From Lactuca virosa (lineage: Eukaryota > Streptophyta > Magnoliopsida > Asterales > Asteraceae): a stretch of DNA of 64,000 nucleotides. Where the stretch lies: NCBI GenBank assembly GCA_928212115.1, contig CAKMRJ010003334.1, positions 23,265,208 to 23,329,207 on the forward strand, given 5' to 3'. The position numbers were made by a program, and so were the translations under genes. This document shows positions 10,811 to 22,625 of this stretch, piece after piece (position 1 is the stretch's first letter; every line of letters begins with the position of its first letter). The notes below the pieces were generated by a model. It was not told the DNA's origin. It made no database searches and saw only the letters and a program-made list of their open reading frames with translations.

Positions 10811-13207
10811 TCACGCCCCAGGAGGGGTAGCACACGATGCCGGGGCATCTTTGTTTTCATCACCATTGTGTCCATCACCAACAACCATCTCCAGCACCAC
10901 ATTCTCATCACCCACCCCAATGTCACGGTCGCCATCATCCTCAATACCCTGCCCACCCTGACCAGCATCACCTTCGATCACCTGCATAATTTCATCGCCT
11001 CGAACCACCATACCCTCAGGGGTACCTTCTGAACCAGAGAAAGAACACAACTCCCGGAGGCCCCCAATATCCAAATCTCCCAAACCCAACAAAGATGCAT
11101 GATCCATACTCGCAAACGACAACAGAGCATCATTCACGCTAACCACCGGACCAGTAGAAGGAAGACGAGCACCAGCATCATCAGACCCAACTCCAGCGGT
11201 TACCTTCTGAACGGATTCAATCCCAGCCACAAAAGCAGCATGTCGAATGAGACTTATAGCATTCGTGAAATCCGGATGCTCAATCAACTTATCCACAATA
11301 CGAACGATACCCACACGCACTAACCAATCCAAATCCTGGTGAGAAGCACCCGCATCTGCTTGCAAAGAAGAGATTAATTTGTCACGATCAACAGCATCGC
11401 GCTCAAGACTTTCCACTTGAATCATTAAGCCTTCATTCACTTGAGTAAGGGAGTCGACCTTGACCTCCAAAGCGACCCTAGCTTCGTCACGGATAGCCTT
11501 CTCAGATACAAGGAGCTGGCACTTTTGTTCAGCTAGTTGGAGGTCTTCACCAAGCTCGCCAACGCGACGCTCCAGCACTACCACGCGCGACTCGCATGTG
11601 GCATGGTTGGCCTCCATCTCGCTAAGGGAGTGGATACGTCAGGAGCCGGCAACAAGGTAAAACATAGCTTGCACGGCGGCGTAAGCCATATTGTGGGCAA
11701 AAGCAGGATTACCCATAGCCTCCATGTCACTAACTGCAGCAGGAGGAAAAGCATGGCGGGAGAACTCCAGAGCGTTGGCACGAACAGATAACCGGGAGTC
11801 ATTTTGGAGACTCCACGAAGGGGCAAAGACAGGGGGCCTGACAGAACTCTTCCCAGTAACACCACCCAGAGGGAGTGATGCCTGGCCGGGATTACTAGAG
11901 TCCTTGACAGGAGAAAGCTTCGGAGGGAGAAACGGAACACTCGGAACAGGTAAAGGAGAGATAGACGAAACAACAGGCTGATCACGCGCCCCATGGATTC
12001 CCTCGGACTGTTGCACGTCGTCATCGGGGATCACAACCACACTGGTTGGCATGGAAGCCATAGAACTCAACAGGCGGGAAAAGCTACGCCTGGTCTGAAT
12101 TCTTTTGGCAACAGTAGGTGCACCGGAGATCGGCTCACCCATGGCCAAGACGGCTTTCCTTTTCGCCTGCATACGCCGAACATTAGCAACGATACCCTCT
12201 TTGCTATCCTCGCTACTCTCCATGGAGGAGGAGAGGGTACTACCCAGAGGAATGACAGCAGAAATAGGGCGAGCATGGAAGGGATTCGTCTCCAACGCCG
12301 ACTCGCCTATAGGGGAAGTAGAAGGAGCAGCAGTCAAAGAAAACTGGACCAACCGGCGAGGTGGAGGAAGCCGGTCAACCAGATCCACCTCGTGGTACTC
12401 CAACTTGCCCCGGTAGCGTTTCCGGAGAACCTCATCCATAGACAAAGAAGACTCAACACCTGGGAAGGACAGAACACGAAGTATTTAAAAAAAAAGAGAG
12501 AAGAGGGGGAACAAAAAGAGGAAAGGAGAAAGCCAAGCAAAGCACTTACCGTCAACAATGTAGAAGAACGCCGCCATTTTTCCACGTCGCCTCCAAGAGG
12601 GACTCATCCCTACACCAAAAAGGAGGGCCTCAGAGTAGTCCTCGGGAGATACTTGGACGCTCTTAAGGTAATCAGCAACGCCCTGGTTGTGGGGGAAAAG
12701 CTTAGGGATGGTATCAGCAAAAGTATTCGCACGATACCGACCACTCCCAACCAGTTCTTGATTCACCCATAGGCACTTATCCTGCCAGTTATTGGGGGTC
12801 CGTCTGTCGGGAACTAAAGCATGCCCCCCCCTCCCGCCAGACTGAAAAGGTGCATTTATCTCCGGTGACGCAGAATCTGAAGAAATACTTAAACACAAAG
12901 TAATCGGGAAGATAGCCATTGGCCCTGCAGATCATCTCGAATGCTACCACTTTGTTAACGGCATTCGGGATCAGCATCTGCAAACTACAACCATCTTTCT
13001 GCAGAACCTCTTCCTGAAAGTCCGTCAACGGGAAGCAGATGCCGGCGTCTAGGGTTTTCAAATAAACCCTGATTTTGCCAGGAGGGGGGATGAGATGCTA
13101 GAACCCGGAGAAGGAAATTCCACACCCTCCACAGATGACAAGCCATACGAAATTTCAAGCTGGCGGTATTCAGCGGCGGAGGGAACGATACCAGGAAGAC
13201 TCGCCAT
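10811..13207 (-). pseudogene. Antisense gene of the Tat element (coiled-coil, putative 'gypsy-type transposon' protein family)
   Basis: Minus-strand gene of roughly 750 codons, ATG at 13207-13205, stop at 10813-10811. N-terminal part (13207 to 12550): FPLTDFQEEVL and FEMICRANGYLPDYFVFKYFF, like the plant family annotated as 'putative gypsy type transposon' (Transposase_28). Then NNWQDKCLWVNQELV and SPSWRRRGKM. A 90-bp GT-AG intron (12460-12549) joins VDG to VESSLSMDEVL. The second exon has a low-complexity middle, then a coiled coil (about 11617-11370) and an acidic Gly/Asp-rich tail. Lesions: frameshifts at a 6-base run (13084-13089) and an 8-base run (12824-12831), and TGA at 11627-11629 where CGA is likely. 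Function unknown; extra antisense ORFs are known in Tat elements. It is convergent with pol. Confidence 0.7.
12460..12549 (-). other. Intron of the antisense gene
   Basis: On the minus strand the donor is GTAAGTGC (from 12549) and the acceptor ends CCTTCCCAG (at 12460), with a pyrimidine-rich tract before the acceptor. Removing these 90 bases keeps the frame and joins IVDG to VESSLSMDEV. Sequence inside would add low-complexity residues and a stop. Confidence 0.7.
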
Positions 13208-13291
13208 AAAGAAGAAGAAAAGAAAACTCAGAGAAAGGAAGACGAAGAAGGATAAAGGAAGGGTGAAGGCGAAAAGGAAACCCTATAAGTG

Positions 13292-13299
13292 TTTTTATA
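13292..13299 (-). promoter_or_regulatory. Candidate TATA box of the antisense gene
   Basis: TATAAAAA on the minus strand, 85 bases upstream of the ATG at 13207. It suggests the antisense gene has its own promoter just inside the 3' LTR rather than depending on LTR transcription. Confidence 0.45.
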
Positions 13300-13470
13300 A
13301 AGGAACAGAAAGGGCGGGGCATTTAAAATGTCTGACACGATGACGTAACTGCCAGCCATCATGCGCAGTCACGTCGCCATTAAGAGCGGAACGACGGGTA
13401 AAGAAAAACCAACACGTGTAAGCTAGTTAAGCCCGTAACGCCGTAACTAGCGCTGCAACGCTACGACTAC

Positions 13471-13484
13471 CGGACTAGGGGACT
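13471..13484 (+). other. Polypurine tract of Tat element
   Basis: CGGACTAGGGGACT directly before the 3' LTR; the position and G-rich core fit the plus-strand primer for reverse transcription. Confidence 0.7.
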
Positions 13485-14024
13485 TGATGACGTGCCTAAG
13501 ACGGCACGACAGAATCGCGCCCAGCCAAAACGCTAAGCGTTCCAGCCGGGCTAAGCCCAGCTGGCTCAGCGCTCGCCAGCGCCTCTGGGGACAGGATGCC
13601 CAGGCGAAGGGCTCGCGCCCGCTGAAGAACGCTCCCAGCTCCAAGACAAAAGAGACAATCAAGGGATAAACAGTGGATCAGACCATTACTGCCAGAGCCA
13701 ATAAGAGCCCCCTGACGGTTGAAGGCGCACGATCCTCCAATCAGTGCCTCTGATCTTGTCTCCCCAAAAAGCGATCCTGTCTAGTACGGACTGGGCCGGA
13801 GCGCAAGGTATAAAAGGATGCACCCTCGGATTCACGAGGTAAGCTCTTCTCTCCTAAAGAAGATACCAAAAACACTAGATATCTCCTAACTTGACCGTCA
13901 GAGCGTTCTTCCGGGAGCACCCTCCCCGGGAAGCGGCTGACGGCTTCTCTTTCTTGTGATCTTGCAGGGATAACGAGTAATCGGATCCACCAGTGTTAAT
14001 CCACCAGAAAACCAGGTCACATCA
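13485..14024 (+). repeat. Tat element 3' LTR
   Basis: 540 bp, same ends as 4327-4866, followed by the CAAAC target duplication (14025-14029). About 24 substitutions and two compensating one-base indels separate it from the 5' copy; most are transitions. TATA at 13809-13815. Confidence 0.95.
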
Positions 14025-14029
14025 CAAAC

Positions 14030-15436
14030 ATACAACAACATGCATACTACGTCCACAACTATCGGACAGGATTACCCCTAAGCCCACAACATGAGTCTGA
14101 CTTGCCTTCCTGGCCCACATCTCATGTCTGGATTTCTCCCGATCCCACAACATAAGTCTAGCTTGCCTTTCTGGCCCACAACTTATGTCTGGCTTGCTCT
14201 CGGGTTTGTTAGCTTTCGCACAGAGCAGTATTGCCTCAACCTAGCCGCACTATGTCGACATATGCAACAGATAAACATATAACCAGCAAATAAATAATCA
14301 TACATATCTAACAGGTCACTACAACATAACAACATCCTATATACCAGGATACATAACCGAATGGGTCGGCATTAGTGCCTTCGACCCACAAGTACAGTGA
14401 GGAAAACTCACCTCACAGTCTCAAATGATAGGAGAAAAGAATGCTGCTCCAAGTGTCAACTCTACAGGTCACCTATACAACGAACAATAACCTAAACTCA
14501 AACTCTAGCTCAAAATACCCAAAAATACCTCTAAGTCAAACTTGGTCAAAATTATGATCAAAGGTCAACGGAGTCAATTCAGACTTACGCTCGCCGCACT
14601 CAGCCACTACTCCTAACGTAGTGCACTCTTTTGGCTAGATTATAGGGTCTAGACCAGGTACGCGCAACGTACCATCAGGTACGCCCAACATACTCGACTG
14701 ACATCTTTTCTTTTCGATTAAGTGCTTAATCTATTAAGACACTACGTCCAAAACTCAGATCTAGTTCCAAATAACATTCTAAGTCATAAAGTTTCCAACT
14801 TTATGAATTTCCAAGGCTAGAAAGGGTTCAACAACTAAGCCCTAACTTAATACACAAAACAAAACCTCATATCTCATGCATGAAGAAAGGAAAGGGACTA
14901 AGATCACGTTTTGATGGTTTTAAGCACCTAAAAACGCATGGAAGGATAGCCCTTATGAGTTAGAGTAAGCCATACTCATGAACACTAAGATTATGGGACT
15001 AAAAGCATAAAAACCTAAGAACTAGCAAGATCCAAAGCAAATATGCATCAAGATCCGAACTTTATACCTCCAAATTATGCTTGAGGGAAAGATACTTCCG
15101 GATCCAAGATGCCTTGAGCTTCCAAGTTGATTCCACTTCTTTCTTTTTCCTTCACGATCACCAAAAGCACACTTCAAAGCTCAAAATGATCACATAATGG
15201 ATTAGGGTTAACAAGGGATGATTTAGGAGATGGAGGTCGATGAGGGAAGAGGTCTTGAAGAGATAATGTTGTTTAAATAGGGCTCAAACCCTAAAAATTA
15301 GGGTTTAACCACCAGCCATGTACGCCCAACGTACTTGGCAAAAACACGCGACTCATTTAGTGAGCCAAGGGACCAAATTTTTAATGTAATTTCATTCTAG
15401 GGTATAAATGGTAAATACCTAGATCAAGGTGTTACA
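14030..15436 (-). repeat. Tekay-1 3' LTR, proximal piece
   Basis: Continues 4064-4326. In element orientation it starts TGTAACACC at 15436, next to the polypurine tract. A TTTAAA-type TATA element lies near 15270-15280 (minus strand: CCCTATTTAAACAAC). One NTACG/CGTAN palindrome lies upstream of it at 15320-15334, and two more lie in the transcribed part (14658-14672, 14679-14693). Confidence 0.85.
14082..14202. repeat. Four ~31-bp tandem repeats in Tekay-1 LTR
   Basis: Units begin CCCACAAC (or CCCACATC) and end CTGG/CGG. They alternate between ATAAGTCT/ATGAGTCT and TTATGTCTGG/TCATGTCTGG, so neighbouring units carry opposite halves of a small inverted repeat. A similar pair stands at 19978-20055 in the 5' LTR. 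Confidence 0.7.
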
Positions 15437-15450
15437 ATTCTCCCCTACTT
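15437..15450 (-). other. Polypurine tract of Tekay-1
   Basis: AAGTAGGGGAGAAT on the minus strand immediately before TGTAACACC. Confidence 0.75.
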
Positions 15451-15452
15451 GA

Positions 15453-18400
15453 TCAGACTTTGTCATCGAAGTCTGATGTTGCGAATAACTCAGGGTAGTG
15501 TTCTCACATCTCTGCTTCGGGTTCCCAAGTCCATTCGGAATCCTTCCGATGCTGCCACTGAACTTTGACCAACGGAACCACCTTGTTGTGCAAGGCCTTC
15601 GTCTTCCTATCCAAAATTGCCACCAGCCTCTCAACATAGTTCAGGCGATCATCGACCTGAATATCATCTAAAGCAACCAATGTTGATTCGTCAGCTATAC
15701 ACTTCCGTAGCTGAGAAACGTGAAAGGTGTTGTGAATTTGACTAAGCTCCTCAGGCATATCCAGTCGATTGGCTACCCTGCCAACCCTGGCAATCACTTG
15801 AAACGACCCAATATATTCGGACCCCAACTTGCCCCTCTTCCTGAAGTGTATTACACCCTTCCAGGGTGATACCTTTAGTAAAACCATATCGCCAACCTGG
15901 AACTCCAACTCAGATCGACGTCTGTTAGCATAACGCTTTTGCCAGCTCTGAGATGTATGTAACCTTTGCCTGATCTTCTGAATAAGCTCAGTCGTCTGGA
16001 GAACTACCTCGGTCTTTCCCATGACCCTGTGACCGACCTCTCCCCGACAGACTTAGGTACAACACTTCCTCTCATAGAGAAGCTCAAATGGAGGCGTACC
16101 GATACTGGAGTGATAATTTTTTTTTGTAATAAAACTCAACCATGGGAAGTTAGGAGTCCCAACTCCTATCAAAATCGATCAGTCAAGCTCGCAACATATC
16201 CTCGCGCGTCTGGATGGTCCTGTCGCTCTGGTCGTCGGTCTGCGGATGATAACCAATGCTAAAGTGTAACCTCGTACCCAGTTCCTCGTGGAACCTCTGC
16301 CAAAATTGAGAAGTGAACTGAACATCTCTTATCATATACAATGGAAACTGGAACACCATGTCGAACGAAAATCTCGCATACATAAACATCGGCCAATTTT
16401 TCGGCCGAGGAGCTCTCTCGAATAGCTTAAAAGTGGGCACTCTTGGTCAGAATATCTACTATAACCCAAATCACATCAAACCCCTTAGCCGTCCGAGGTA
16501 ACTTGGTGATGAAATCCATGTTGATCTGTTCCCATTTCCACATGGGAACCTCCAAAGGCCAAATCTTTCCATGCGGCCTCTGGTGCTCGGCCTTGACCAT
16601 CCGACAGGTCAAGCACCTCTTAATATACTAGGTTATCTCCCTCTTCGTACACGACCACCATTAACTAAGTCGCAAATCCCGATACATCTTGGTGGCTCTA
16701 GGGTGTATCAAAAATCTGGACTTATGTGCCTCCTCCAGCACAGTCTGTCTGATCCCACTAAAATATGGTACCCAAACACAACCGCATCGGGTCAATAATC
16801 CATGACTATCGGTAGAAAACTTGTCGATCTCACCCCTGATTCGCTCATTCTTCCAATTCTTCTTCTTGACTCCCTCAGTCTGAGCCTCACTAATCAAATC
16901 CAGAAGTGGCAAATCAATCGAAATCCTCATACATAAGCCCCCAACATAATAACTAGTCGACTTGCGGCTCAAAGCATCAGTGACCACATTCGCTTTCCAC
17001 AGGAGATACCGAATCTCGTAGTCATAATACCTGACCACATCAAGCCACCTATGTTGTCTCATGTCCAGTTTCAGCTTATCCATGAGATATTTCAAACTCT
17101 TGTGATCCGTGTAGATGGTACACCGGACCCCGTACAGATAATGCTGCCAAATCTTGAGGGCAAACACCACCTCCCCCAACTCCAGATCACACATCAGATA
17201 CCGAACCTCATGCGACTTCAACTTCCTGGAAGTATAAGAAATCACCCTCCCTCTCTGAATGAGTATTTCCCCTAAACTGGTGATGGATTCATCACAATTA
17301 TACAACAAAATCCTCAACACACTCAGGAAGAGTCAACACTGAGGCCTCACATGACTTTTGTCTCAGTGTCTTGAATGTAGTCTGCTGCTCAGGCCCCCAG
17401 TGAAAATCCACACGCTTCCTCGTTAGACGAGTGTGGGGTACAAAAACCTTGGAGAAATCCTGAATAAATCTCCGATACTACACTGCTCAACCCATAAAAC
17501 TCCTGATTTTAGAGGGGGACTTTCGGGACCTCCCATTGCATAACAACCTCAATCTTGCCCGGTTCGACCAAAATCATGTTCTGGTTAACGAGGTGTCCCA
17601 AGAATTAGACCTCCCATAATCAAAACTCACACTTTGAGAGCTTGGCATACAGCCGTTCCAGCCTCAAAACTCCCAGAAGCTCTCGAAGGTGCTCTCCATG
17701 CTGCTCCGTGGTCTTGGAATAGACCAGGATATCATTGATGAAAACAATAACTGATTGATCGAGCATCGGCCTGCACACTCGATTCATCAAATCCATAAAT
17801 GTCGCATACACAATGGTGAGCCGAAACGACATCACCACGAACTTGTAATGACCATAACGAGTCTGAAACACTGTCTTCTCCACGTCCTCCTCTCTAACCC
17901 TCATCTGATGATACCCTGAACTCAAATCAATCTTGGAGAACCAAGACGCACCCTGAAACTAATCGGAGAGATCACCAATATGCGGAAGTGGGTAACGGTT
18001 CTTCACTGTGAACTTGTTCAACTCCTGATAATCAATACACATGCGGTGAGACCCGTCCTTCTTCTTCATAAACAATATCGGTGCTCCCTAAGGCGAACTA
18101 CTCGGTCTAATAAACTGCTTGCCCAACAGCTCTTGAAGCTAAGAGGACATCTCTTGCATCTCTGGTGGTGCTAATCGGTACGATGCCTTAGCAATCGGGG
18201 CCGCACCGGGGACCAAATCGATCTTGAACTCAACATGCCTTTCAGGAGGCACACCGGGTAATTCCTACGGAAATACATATGGGAATTCCCTTACTATGGG
18301 CACATTCGAAACCGAGACCTCCGTCTCAACCCGAGTGCTAACCACATACGCGAGGTAACCCATACACCCATGCAGGTAAATATTGTCGAGCCCTGACAGC

Positions 18401-18792
18401 AGAAGAAAAGGCTGATCCAACCCTGGTACCCTCTCCATAAATAATCAGTTTCCCCCCACTTGGGGTTTGAACTACCACTTGCTGACCCTCACAATCAATC
18501 ATCACACCAAACCGGCTCAACCAGTTCATCCCTACTATCACGCACACATCCCCGATGAGGATATGGATCAGATCAATTAGGTAAGACACCCCGAAAATCT
18601 CCAAAACACAACCCCGATAAACGCTCGATGTAGAAACCATGTGCTCGTTGGTGATGGAAACTCGCAACGGGCACTCCAACTCTCCAAGAGACATATCAAA
18701 ACTCCTAATGAAGGACTGAGAAACAAAGGACCGACTCGCACCCGAGTCAAAAAGCATAATAGCAGGCAAGGAATTTACTAAGAAGGTACCTA
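15453..18792 (-). pseudogene. pol: Tekay-1 pol: protease to chromodomain, gag missing
   Basis: Minus strand. Protease GTFLVNS...LFDSGASRSFVSQ at about 18792-18700. RT at about 18100-17620 (MCIDYQELNK; the usual F-I-D-D is F-I-N-D, Asn codon at 17734-17736). RNase H at about 17300-16990 (YTDHKSLKYLM, KANVVTDALSRK). Integrase zinc finger and core at 16800-16180 (MDFITKLPR, HPQTDDQSDRTIQT). Integrase tail and chromodomain at 16020-15453 (VPLVKVQW...WTWEPEAEM, EHYPELF). The chromodomain places it in the Tekay/Del chromoviruses, which target heterochromatin through modified histone tails. Many stops: TAG where TGG or CAG is expected in RT, TGA for CGA at 15501-15503. The sequence stops sharply at 18792, upstream of protease, so gag is lost. 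Confidence 0.9.
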
Positions 18793-19977
18793 GAAGATGA
18801 TTGGTTAGTTTGAATCATGTGGGGTATGGAGGGGACCAAGAGAATCTGTGGTAATGGGATGGTTAGTGGAGGAAAAATGAGCCAATAGCATTCCAGCAGC
18901 ACTTGCACGGGTGGAATTTCCGTCGCGCGGGTACCCCCGCAACTGCCTAGTTTTGGGCATTTTGGTCATTTGGCTTGCCATTACCTTGGGGGATTGGATC
19001 TATCAGTTATCACTTCGATTTTACACCATTGGAGACCAGAAGAAGGCGATTTTGGAGCTTGAGACTCATTTTCTTTTCATCTTCCAAGTTATTGGTAGTT
19101 TCTTTATGCAACTAGACTTTTGTGATTGTTATTCTATTGCCATGAGTGGCTAAACTCTCTATTTTGGTTAACTTTGGCTAAAACCCTTGAATGTTTGTGG
19201 GTTTTTGAAGGATTCATGTTTTATTATCAATTATCTCATGTTTATGATTCTAGTTCATATTTCTTATGCTTGTTTGATACTTTCATCATGAGCTTGGTAC
19301 TTGAATAAGCAATTGTTGGTTTGTTTCTTTGGTTTTGCATTGAATCATTGAATTTACTTAGAACAAGAGCTTTATAATGGTATAAATCATCTCTAGCTTA
19401 TGAATCATAGCTCCTTTATGGATGTGTAAGCATTGACATCCTCTAGGAATTGGGGATTCCTTCATTCTTAAGGCTAATCAACTTCGTGGGTTCAATTTCT
19501 TCAATTGGATCTATGATTTTGATTAAGAAGGTGTGTTGTGGGCTTCCCCAATCTCCATACTACCTATGAGGAATCTTGGCATATCATGCTTCATGATTGC
19601 TATAACCAATTTGGGATGAATGATAAACTTCATTTTGAATCCTAATGATAAACACACAAATGTTCATTGTGTTAAATTGCCTTGGTTAACCAATTCTCTC
19701 CAATATTTGAGCATCTCATCATCTTGCTTAATTGCAAGCTTTTTAGTTATTCAAGTCTTTTAGTTTTCAAGCAATCACAACACCCCCCTTTTTAGTTTAA
19801 TTGTAGTTAGTTATTTTATTTACACTAGTTCTATTGGATTGCATTGGTGATTGAATACAACCATTTCCCCGAGGATCGATACCCCTTTTTACCATTGTAT
19901 TACGTTTTATTTGCAAACAAAGAGTGTAATTTGCTTGGTGGACTTGACATCCTACCAAGTTTTGGCGTCGTTGTCAA
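18793..19977 (+). mobile_element. Foreign LTR end plus primer site (Athila/Tat-like) inside Tekay-1
   Basis: From 18793 the sequence no longer matches Tekay. It reads like the R-U5 part of an Athila/Tat-type LTR (ATGAGTGGCTAAACTC near 19142; CCCCGAGGATCGATACCCC near 19868), ending at a primer-site-like TTTTGGCGTCGTTGTC (19962-19977). At 19978 Tekay-1 LTR resumes abruptly. No target duplication was found, so this is more likely a recombination or deletion scar than a clean insertion. No ORF in it is convincing. Confidence 0.6.
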
Positions 19978-20245
19978 AACTTATGTCTTTCTGGCCCACA
20001 ACATAAGTTTGGCATGCCTTTCTGGCCCACATCATATGTCTGGCTTGCTCCTAGGTTTGTTGGCTTCCGCACAGAGCAGTATTGACTCAACCCAACTGCA
20101 CTATGTCGACATATGCAACAGATAAACATATAACCACCAAACCGATAATCATACAGATCTAACAGATCACTACAACATAGCAACATCCTGTATACCAGGA
20201 TACATAACTGAATGGGCAGGCATTGGGTGCCTTCGACCCACAAGT
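19978..20245 (-). repeat. Tekay-1 5' LTR, piece 1
   Basis: Matches the 3' LTR from about 14112 onward (CACAGAGCAGTATTG, CTATGTCGACATATGCAAC). The first ~350 bases of the LTR on this side, and the primer site, are missing. It ends at CAAGT (20241-20245), the target of the next copia insertion. Confidence 0.85.
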
Positions 20246-20998
20246 TGTTGGATTAATGTCTAAGTCCATAACTATAATTGGTAAGACTTGACCCGACCCG
20301 GCATGGTCCATTTGGGTTGCATGGCATCATGCATTTGGATAGACTATAATGAGAGAAATAACACTTAAGGTTGGTTAATATATTATAAGTTCTAATATAT
20401 TAATAAGGTTATTTAATTAGTATTGATCAAGAATTAATTTGGAATTAATTAAGTGATCAAAAGGAGACTAATTAAATATATGGGTTGATTGTGTAAATCA
20501 TTCATTCTTATATATGTGGGCTTGTGATCCAAGATTCCTTATGTTGGACTAAGTCCATGGGGTGACCCATGGATACTCCATGGAGGTTAAAATCCATGGA
20601 GCATAAGGAATGGGTAAAGTTATGAGTTACATGGTGTAACCCTAATAGCCACCATATAAAAGAATCCCATGGCTCAAGAAATCATGCACAAATGTGTGAG
20701 TGTGAGGGCTAGACGATTTCAAGGAGTGTTCAAGTTTCTCTCAAGTTATTCCAAGTGTATTTGGTGTTGTGTGAACCATTTGAGGTGTCACACTTGGGGC
20801 ACTAGGCACTCAAGCTTCATGAAGACATTCTACATCAAAGAGGTATGTATTCTATCTTGTTATATTTATTATTTTGTATGCTAGATTAGGATAATACCTT
20901 GGATGTTCATAATTGTATGTATAATAGAGAAAACATAGATCCAAGGTATTTAGGGTTGCATGTACACTTAGGAGTGTTAGAATGCTCATAACCCAACA
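20246..20998 (+). repeat. 5' LTR of non-autonomous copia
   Basis: 753 bp, TGTTGGATT...AACCCAACA. Possible TATA in CCATATAAAAG near 20652-20661. Confidence 0.96.
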
Positions 20999-20999
20999 G

Positions 21000-21014
21000 T
21001 GGTATCAGAGCCTA
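21000..21014 (+). other. Primer binding site (initiator Met tRNA type)
   Basis: TGGTATCAGAGCCTA starts two bases after the 5' LTR; TGGTATCAGAGC is the standard complement of plant initiator tRNA-Met in copia elements. Confidence 0.9.
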
Positions 21015-22141
21015 GGCTTGTTTTCTTGTTATACTTGCAAAAGTAGCTGAAAAATCGAGTTGGATGCATATATTCGATTGTTTTGGCTGGAATTGGACTA
21101 GGAACATTACCCTAAGATGTTTTTGGACTTATAAACTTGTTTTTGATGTGGTAATGTTCATGCTAATCCAATTTCTAAGATAATTGTCATAATTTCAAGA
21201 TTTGTATTAGTTTGTATGTTCATGCTAATTTCTTGAAGATTGATGATTTGAATTATCTTGTTCTTATGAGGTTCTTAGATTAATAGAAAAGTTGTGTGAA
21301 ATAGTTGTTTTCAATCCATTTTAATCTAAGAGTTGATTCCAAAGTGTGTTTTTGTAACTTGTCCTCAAGTTATATGAAAAGTCACATTTAAGAATCATAA
21401 AACTCATAAAAGTTGGCAAAGGTTACAAAAATGAAGAGTCTTGTCCTCATTAAATGGTTTTATGACTCCATAACTTGTCCTCAAGTTATGGAGGTTCAAG
21501 AGTCACTTCATTAAATGATAAAATGTGTAACCTTAATTAGTTCCATAAGTTACAAAAATAAAGAAAAGTTACATTTTTTATTAGTTTAAAGTCTTCCATA
21601 ACTTGTCCTCAAGTTATGGAACTTGAAGAGTTTTTTTTAATTAAAACTACTTTAAACACATAAGTTATGGAATTAATTAGTTTTGAATAGTTTCAAAACT
21701 TGCCCTCAAGTTTTGGAATTTGAAAAGTTTTCACTTATGAATACTTTAATTCCAAGTTAGCCGTTAGAATTTTAAAAGTTAAAATTCAACCCTTATACTT
21801 TATAATATTATAAGTTAATAATATTTAAATATATGTATAAGAGCAAGTCAGTCTTACCGTTAGTAGGCCTCATTCACGAAGCCGGTCTATAAGGGGGGTA
21901 TAAGGTTAATGCCTATAAAATGGCAGTTTAATGGGTGTCCACTCTCACCCACCGCTTCCTTGACTGGTGGAGGGTCGTTAGCCGAACGGGTCGGACAAGG
22001 ACTATAATTCTCCCTTCATTAAAAGTATTAATGATAAATACTAAGTAACTAAACACTTATAAATTCCCAATCTTAGTTACTTAGGAAAATGTGAATAAGG
22101 TGCTAATCCATGAAATTACACTTTTCACTTTGTTTAAACCC

Positions 22142-22177
22142 GTTAGTGGAGCGTGTGTGGTTAACCGGCACACTAAC
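22142..22177 (+). other. H1 hairpin module, copy 1
   Basis: Arms GTTAGTG/CACTAAC (7 bp) enclose GAGCGTGTGTGGTTAACC then GGCA. Same core in four other places in the window. Confidence 0.7.
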
Positions 22178-22225
22178 TTGGACTTAACAAGGTAGGCAAA
22201 GGGTAACTTAATATTTATCATAGTA

Positions 22226-22258
22226 TCGGTGGAGCGTGTGTGGTTAACCGGCACACTC
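22226..22258 (+). other. H1 hairpin module, copy 2
   Basis: Same core (GGAGCGTGTGTGGTTAACCG) but weaker arms (GGTG/CACT with one wobble pair). Confidence 0.55.
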
Positions 22259-22313
22259 ATTAAGGGGTAAATATTAAGGGTACCAAGTATATTTGCATGG
22301 TTATTCACACCTT

Positions 22314-22346
22314 GTTTTGTGATCCTCGGCATCCCAGTCACAAAAC
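22314..22346 (+). other. H2 hairpin module, copy 1
   Basis: Arms GTTTTGTGA/TCACAAAAC (9 bp, perfect) around TCCTCGGCATCCCAG. The Copia-4 leader has the counterpart at 61988-62016. Confidence 0.7.
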
Positions 22347-22499
22347 CTGAAGGGCACACTCGAGATTGAAACATGCCTTTGAACAGTTCAATGAATCTCA
22401 AAGATCTAGGACTTTCAAATCCAATTAAAACCTAATAAATTATTTCATTTTTCATGGTGGAAATTGGTGAATCGTCATTCACCTACCTTCAAATATTTT

Positions 22500-22534
22500 A
22501 TAGCTTGGATTACGACATCCCTCTTCTAAGTTAT
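22500..22534 (+). other. H2 hairpin module, copy 2
   Basis: Arms ATAGCTTGGA/TCTAAGTTAT pair at all ten positions (two G-U) around TTACGACATCCCTCT. Confidence 0.6.
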
Positions 22535-22625
22535 AAAATAGTTTGTTGGGTCCTAGCCTTAATATTTCATATTGGGTGTCATATTAAGGACTTTAAATCA
22601 ACTATCTTGAATATCTCCCAAAAAG

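Larger units (their letters stand above)
4327..14024 (+). mobile_element. Tat-lineage gypsy element (9698 bp) with antisense gene
   Basis: Two 540-bp LTRs (4327-4866, 13485-14024), perfect 5-bp target duplication CAAAC (4322-4326, 14025-14029), PBS, gag-pol on plus, polypurine tract at 13471-13484. A second RNase H domain follows the usual one in pol, a mark of the Tat (Retand/Ogre-related) lineage. Unusually, 10811-13207 holds a minus-strand gene between pol and the 3' LTR. The LTRs differ at about two dozen positions in 540 (roughly 4.4%). At a commonly used plant rate of 1.3e-8 per site per year that is on the order of 1.5-2 million years. Confidence 0.93.
21015..22625 (+). other. Leader of non-autonomous copia with structured modules
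   Basis: Non-coding. Contains repeated '(CT)TGTCCTCAAGTTATGGA' phrases at about 21360-21720. A block at 21845-22010 is shared with the Copia-4 leader (62340-62470, reversed). H1 hairpin modules lie at 22142-22177 and 22226-22258, and H2 modules at 22314-22346 and 22500-22534. Confidence 0.7.

Noticed and set aside
11991..12772. 259-codon plus-strand ORF
   Set aside because: Shadow of the antisense gene's open frame on the other strand; its codon content follows the opposite strand.
19126..19308. 60-codon ORFs in the foreign LTR fragment
   Set aside because: Short, AT-rich, no family; expected by chance.
20669..20884. 71-codon ORF in the non-autonomous copia LTR (and 27427-27615)
   Set aside because: It lies in R-U5 of the LTR, is duplicated only because LTRs are, and lacks any known motif.
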